Shown: positions 59,001-64,000 of the stretch, piece by piece
Layout of the letters: each line of letters starts with the position of its first letter
Position numbering within the stretch: position 1 is the first letter of the stretch
Origin: Annulohypoxylon bovei var. microspora
Taxonomy: Eukaryota > Ascomycota > Sordariomycetes > Xylariales > Hypoxylaceae
Assembly (NCBI GenBank): GCA_022836615.1
Contig: MU405238.1
Span: 1 to 64,000, forward strand
Length of the DNA stretch: 64,000 nucleotides
Direction: 5' to 3'
Position numbers and translations under genes: made by a program
Notes under the pieces: model-generated
Database searches by the model: none
What the model saw: only the letters and a program-made list of their open reading frames with translations
What the model was told of the DNA's origin: nothing

Positions 59001-62000
59001 TAAGTATGGTGGCCTTCCTCTCGCGGAGATCAAGCGGGCCGCTGAGGTCCCTGTAGCTCAGAAACTATTTGACATCATATTTGCCTACCAAGAAACCCTG
59101 GTTAGCCGTAGGCAAGGTGGTAATCTCATTCGTGAAGCCTGGCATAAAGACGCGGTGGAGTCCAAGCTTCTCGTCGAAGTCTCGCCTTCCGAGAGTCATT
59201 ATTCATGCCAGATCACGTGGCACTCGGATGCCTTCTCGGAACCCCAGGTAGACGCTCTATTCCAGCACCTAAGCTGCTTGGTCGATCACTTCGTTAAGAA
59301 TGGTGACGAGCCGCTGAGAAGCATCTTGCGGAGCTTCCCTCTTGATAGGTTGTCCTTCTACAATGAGAACCCTAAGCGTCTTAAGCTACTACCAAGCCTG
59401 TCGAGGCTCGTAGAGAGGTCAGCCTCGACATTTCCGGCTCGCGATGCCCTGTGCTTCGCTACTGTTATCGGCACTTCCGATCTTGAGGCGCGCGTCTTGA
59501 CATACCAGGAGTTGAATTCGAAGGCCAACCGCATTGCTAGGCATCTTCAATGGTCTGGTGTAGTCGGCGGAGGGGTAATTGCGTTGGTCATGGAGAAGTC
59601 GATATTGATGTACTGCGCCGTGCTCGGAATCCTAAAATCCGGCTGCGCATATCTTCCCATACTTCCCGGCACCCCGTCGCAGAGGATACGACTGATTCTT
59701 GAGCAGGCTCGAACTAAATTCTGCCTCGTCGACGGATACTCCCCCCTGCAGACAGTCGAGACATCCCGTTGCTCGATCATCGACCTCGCGTGTTCGACGT
59801 TCTCCGAATATTCCGATTCGAATCTCGAAACGCCTCAAGACGCGTCCGATCTCGCCTATGTCATCTACACTAGCGGAACTACGGGCACCCCGAAAGGGGT
59901 TTCGGTCACGAACGCAAATATTTTGAGCAACGTCGAGGTCCTGTCCCGCATCTACCCTCACGGACCGTCCGACCGAATGCTCCAAGCCTGCTCACAAGCC
60001 TTCGACATGTCCGTGTTCGAGATATTCTTCACGTGGGGGACTGGTATGTGCTTGTGCTCCGCCACTAACGAGGCCTTGTTCGAGGATCTCGAAAAGGCTA
60101 TACGGGCACTCCGGGTAACGCACCTTGCCGTGACGGTCACCATTGCTTCGCTACTAGAGCCCAGCCGAGTACCTAGTGTCAAGTTCCTAGTCACGGCAGG
60201 CGAGCCGATGACTGATAGAGTGTTAGAAAAATGGGCGGAGCATCTCTGGCAAGGTCTGCAAATCCTCAACCCTGCCCCCTATCCCCTACCCCCTACCCAC
60301 TACTCCCTACTTCTTACTCCCTACTCCTTACTCCCTACTCCTTACTATCGTTCTGACACGCTTAGGATACGGCCCCTCCGAGACCACTAATATTTGTACC
60401 GTCAGGAAGGTGTCGGGAGGGGACTCGTCGCAGTACTTGGGATGGTCTTTCGAAAATACCTCGACTTTCGTTTTCTCCACGGGGACGGAAGAATTAGTTC
60501 CTCTAGGTTGCGTAGGCGAGCTCTGTTTCGGGGGCGATCAGGTGGCCGCGGGCTACCTGGAGATGCCCGAATTGACGGCAGCAAAGTTTTTCGAGCACCG
60601 TGAGTATGGTCGCTTATACCGGTCCGGAGATGTCGGACGCATGCTTCCCGACGGCTCCTTGATCATTCTCGGCAGGATCGATAATCAAGTAAAGCTTCGT
60701 GGGCTGAGAATCGAACTTCAAGAAATACAAGCGATCGCTCTGGAGAGCGGATTTGCGCGAGCCTGCGCAAGCATGCTCGTCGCCGCCCGGGGTGCTTCGT
60801 CCCAGCAGCTAGCACTATTCTATGTTCCTACCGGTCACGAATCTGCAAGATTTAGTTTCTTGCCTGTTACAGATTTGACGAGGCGGGAGATGGCCATGGT
60901 ACAGCAAGAGCTGAGGGCTATTCTACCGCATTATATGGTCCCGTCGTTCATTTTCCCTATATCTGCCCTGCCGTTGACGTCGTCTGGGAAGGTTGACAAT
61001 GACCTACTAGGTAGTTCTGTCGGCGATCTCCCCGATAAGACTCTGAGTTTATGCAGCTCTATGCAAGATCTTGATGAAAATTCTGCCGAATGGACCGAGA
61101 CTGAGACCTTGGTATCAGAGGCGATTTCGGAAACGCTTCGAATCGATAGGAAGGTGATCAGCCGCTGGAGCTCGTTTGCTGCCCTCGGAATAGATTCTAT
61201 CTCCGCAATGTCTCTAGCTCGGAGACTCCAGACGGTATTTCGCAAGAGAATTTCTCTGCCTCTCATTTTGTCAAACCCAAGCGTCGGCAGGCTCGCTTCG
61301 GTTATCACTCGGGAGATATCTCCTGCGACGATCCAGCCCGAGGGTAGAAGTAGTATCCTTCCAGAATGGCTGATAGGAGCGGTCCGAGGCCGCTTTGCTG
61401 ATAGGGGAAGTAGGGAAGTGGAAAATGTTCTTCCGTGTACTCCGCTACAGGAAGCCATGCTCTCGTCCTCCTCGCCATATGATGCTGGGTCTTATTGCAA
61501 TCAAATGCTTTTCCGACTGCGGATACCATCCCAGATGATGAAAAAATACTGGAACATGATGTTCGAGCGACATGGAATCCTACGAACGTGCTTCGTTACA
61601 ACTGAAAGCCCCCAGCACCCGGTGGTCCAAGTGGTTTTGAAGTTCCACTTGCCTACTTGGGAGACCATCGAGGCGGATGGGGCCAGCTTCCAAGACCATG
61701 TCCTTAGGCACGGAAGCTCCCTTTCGACCGCGCTCGATTCGGACCGGCCTCCCGTGTCGCTTGCTTTTATTGTCCTCAAAGACGCTACAGAATATTTGTC
61801 TTTCGTCTGTCATCACGCCATCTACGATGGTGTTTCGATGAAATACCTGCTCGCGGAAGTTGAGGCGGCGTCCCGCCACGTAGAGCTGCCGGCTCCTTCG
61901 TCGTTTAAGTCTTTCCTTCGGAAAACCCTTCCTCTACCTCCCGACGCAGATCGTTTCTGGGAAAAACACTTTACCTCTTTCTCTCCCATTCATTTTAAAA

Positions 62001-64000
62001 AATTACCACCTGGAAGCGACTCCGTATCGGATGTAGTATCTGGACGCGCATCCGGCAGCCTGTTCTCGTCTATTGCGCGGCGGCTCCAGGACCTAGGCGT
62101 GTCGCTTTTGCCTCTATGTCAAGCTGCTTGGGCCATTACCCTGTCTTTGTTACAAGATGATGGTGACGTCTGCTTTGGGAATGTCGTGAGCGGTCGGTCT
62201 ATCGATTTAGACCGCATCGATACACTCGTGGCGCCATGCTTTAACACCATACCTATCCGGATGAATCTTTCCGGTGTCAATTTTCTCCATGAGGTTATGA
62301 AGAAGTTTCAACAGCTCGATGCCGAGCTCATGCCATATCAGTTCACTAGTTTGCGGCGGATCCAGTCAAGGCTTTCGGTATCGCGGCTTTTCGACACCGT
62401 ACTCCTTCTCCAACCCCGGTCCGAACCTGTAGACGAAACTATATGGTCCTTGGTGCAAGAACATGGCGCGATGGACGTAAGTTGTTAAACAGATAGGTAC
62501 AGTCTCTCCGCGCTTGTAGCTAAGTTGATGATAGGTGCCTCTCGTGTGCGAGATTACCCCCCTGCCGGAGCAAGACGCAATTACGCTGCAGCTGCACCGA
62601 GATCCGTAAGCTTAAGACCCTGCTAAGACCCTGCTTGAAATATATTCTAGCGTGCTATAGGTCCCTGTACTTACTTGCGAACAGCTCGATATTTTCCCAT
62701 CAAACCTCACAGCTTATTCTAGATATCTTTCGGTTTGTTTTCGACTCTTGTCTAGAACATCCATCTTCTCACATATTTACCACCTCAAAATTGCCCGCTC
62801 CGTGGCAACACCAAATCGCCGAGATATCTCTTATACATGAAACACCCCAAGTAGATGCGTATGCCGCGACACAAGAAAAGCCTCGCAGCAGCGAGAGCTG
62901 GACTAAGACCGAGGCGGCAATTCGTTCGGTATTATCCAGATTAGTCAAGATCCCGGAAGAGGAGATTAGACGGCACACGTCGATATACCGTTACGGTCTA
63001 GACAGCATCGGTTCGGTTCAGTTTGCCAATCTTCTCCGTCGGGAATCGTATGCCGTCTCGGCGGTAGATGTGATCGAAAACCCAACGTGCGCAGGCATCG
63101 CCTCCCGCTTGATAGCTAGAGAACATAGTGAAGAACGTTTTGCTTACGACTTCGATGCATTTCAGGGCGCCATCGCCGATGGCCTAAATAACAAGCCGGG
63201 CCTACTTAAAACTTACGAGGCGCTGTTGCCGTGCACTCCGACTCAGCAAGGCATGATCTCTCAATTTATTAACTCTGGAGGGGCACATTATTTCAATTTC
63301 ATAAGTTTTACCTTGGAGGCCGAACTCGACCCTCAGCAAGTTGCTGGCGCGTGGATTCGTCTTGCAAACCGCCACCAGATACTCCGCACCGGATTCATAA
63401 CAGTCAACCATCAGGATACCTCCTACGCGATGATGGTTTATCCTAAAGTAGGCTTCTCAGCCCCGGTATCAGTTTGTCGTCAACCCAATTCGTTCAACAA
63501 TTCCGAATGGCGTGCGGAGGCTACCTCGCAGGCCCTGGATGCTCTTTTGACGCCGCCCTGGCAAGTCGCCATCGTCGACCACGTACATGGTCCCCCGACA
63601 ATGCATATGGCGATGCATCACGCATTGTATGACGAAAAGTCGCTGCGGAGCCTGCTTCGGGAGCTAGCAGGCGTTCTTTCGGGCAGGATAGAAGAGGAAC
63701 CCTCGCCGGTTCGGCCGGCCCTTTCTGCGTGCCTCGACCCTGCGTGTTCTCAGTCTGCCTCGGAAACGTTTTGGAGAGAGAAAGCCGAGGCTCTCGTGGT
63801 GAACAAGTTCCCGGCGATGACACCATTTCACAATACCGATCGGCTCGAGTCTACCGTATCTGAGACATGCAGCTCGTCTCCTGAGAGCCTTCGTCGTAGT
63901 GCTGCCGAAGCTGGTGTCACGATCCGAGCCGCGTTGCAGGCAGCCTGGACCCGTGTCCTTTCTGCTTACCTCGGGGAAACGTCTGTTGTTTTTGGAATCG
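56086..64000 (+). CDS. sidC: Ferrichrome/ferricrocin-type siderophore NRPS (3' end outside window)
   Basis: Exons 56086-57086, 57147-60253, 60366-62476, 62535-62605 and 62685-64000+ give about 2,536 residues before the window ends. All junctions keep phase and restore conserved motifs, for example YGPTEATIH|C and WQG|YGPSETTN. The start is the first Met after an in-frame stop at 56065-56067, and LSILNPSP near the N-terminus is typical of these synthetases. Domains: A1 (YTSGSTGLPKG 189-199, YKTGD about 410), T1 (LGLDS, Ser about 575), C1 (HHSIYDGW about 775), A2 (YTSGTTGTPKG about 1241; GRIDNQVKLRG about 1472), T2 (LGIDS, Ser about 1648), C2 (HHAIYDGV about 1852), T3 (YGLDSI, Ser about 2204), C3 (HHALYDE about 2408). 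Trailing T-C units without A domains mark iterative ferrichrome synthetases, which join three acyl-hydroxyornithines and three small amino acids in the cytosol. SidA supplies the precursor. The exact product is not determined; sidC is the closest known name (SSM1/NPS2 equivalents exist). Confidence 0.92.
60274..60347 (+). repeat. Pyrimidine-rich minisatellite inside an NRPS intron
   Basis: CCCCTACCCCCTACC.. grading into CTTACTCCCTACT units of about 14 bp; it fills most of the 112-bp intron 60254-60365. The intron keeps a CTGAC branch word and a CTTAG acceptor next to the array. Donor is GTCTGC. Confidence 0.85.

Overview
The window looks like nuclear DNA of a filamentous ascomycete, probably a Sordariomycete-type mould. 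The evidence is short introns (42-112 bp) with GT..AG ends and CTAAC/CTGAC-like branch points, a SidA-type ornithine monooxygenase, a ferrichrome/ferricrocin-type NRPS, and a large AT-rich block with a clear repeat-induced point mutation (RIP) signature. Species cannot be named from the sequence alone.

Layout. (1) Positions 1 to about 45,190 are one AT-rich block, by eye roughly 12-18% G+C, with no credible gene. It is a graveyard of mutated repeats: AACCACC-type tracts, fold-back and terminal-inverted-repeat remnants, dispersed repeats and simple repeats. (2) Positions 45,190-47,420 return abruptly to normal composition but are still repetitive. They hold the unmutated part of an element whose degenerate relative lies at 20,190-22,560, a 187-bp fold-back MITE, and an 874-bp non-autonomous inverted-repeat element with a GC hairpin; mutated relatives of that hairpin lie at 22.6 and 40.6 kb. 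The change from mutated to unmutated sequence falls inside one repeat copy. (3) Positions 47,596-64,000 hold three intact spliced genes: a secreted GH71/GH99-like glycoside hydrolase (minus strand), ornithine N5-monooxygenase sidA (minus strand), and, after a 4.45-kb intergenic region, a divergently transcribed siderophore NRPS (plus strand, cut by the window end).

How the genes work together. SidA hydroxylates L-ornithine at N5, the first committed step of hydroxamate siderophore synthesis. The NRPS, visible as A-T-C-A-T-C-T-C..., is of the type that assembles ferricrocin/ferrichrome-like cyclic hexapeptides from acyl-hydroxyornithine and small amino acids. The shared intergenic region carries two perfect ATCWGATAA motifs, the published binding consensus of the SreA-type iron-responsive GATA repressor, which suggests joint control by iron. 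The glycoside hydrolase has no evident link to siderophores and is simply the gene nearest the repeat block.

Exon boundaries were worked out by eye from splice signals, reading phase and family conservation. Naive reading frames break the three genes into pieces, but all the breaks seen are explained by introns.
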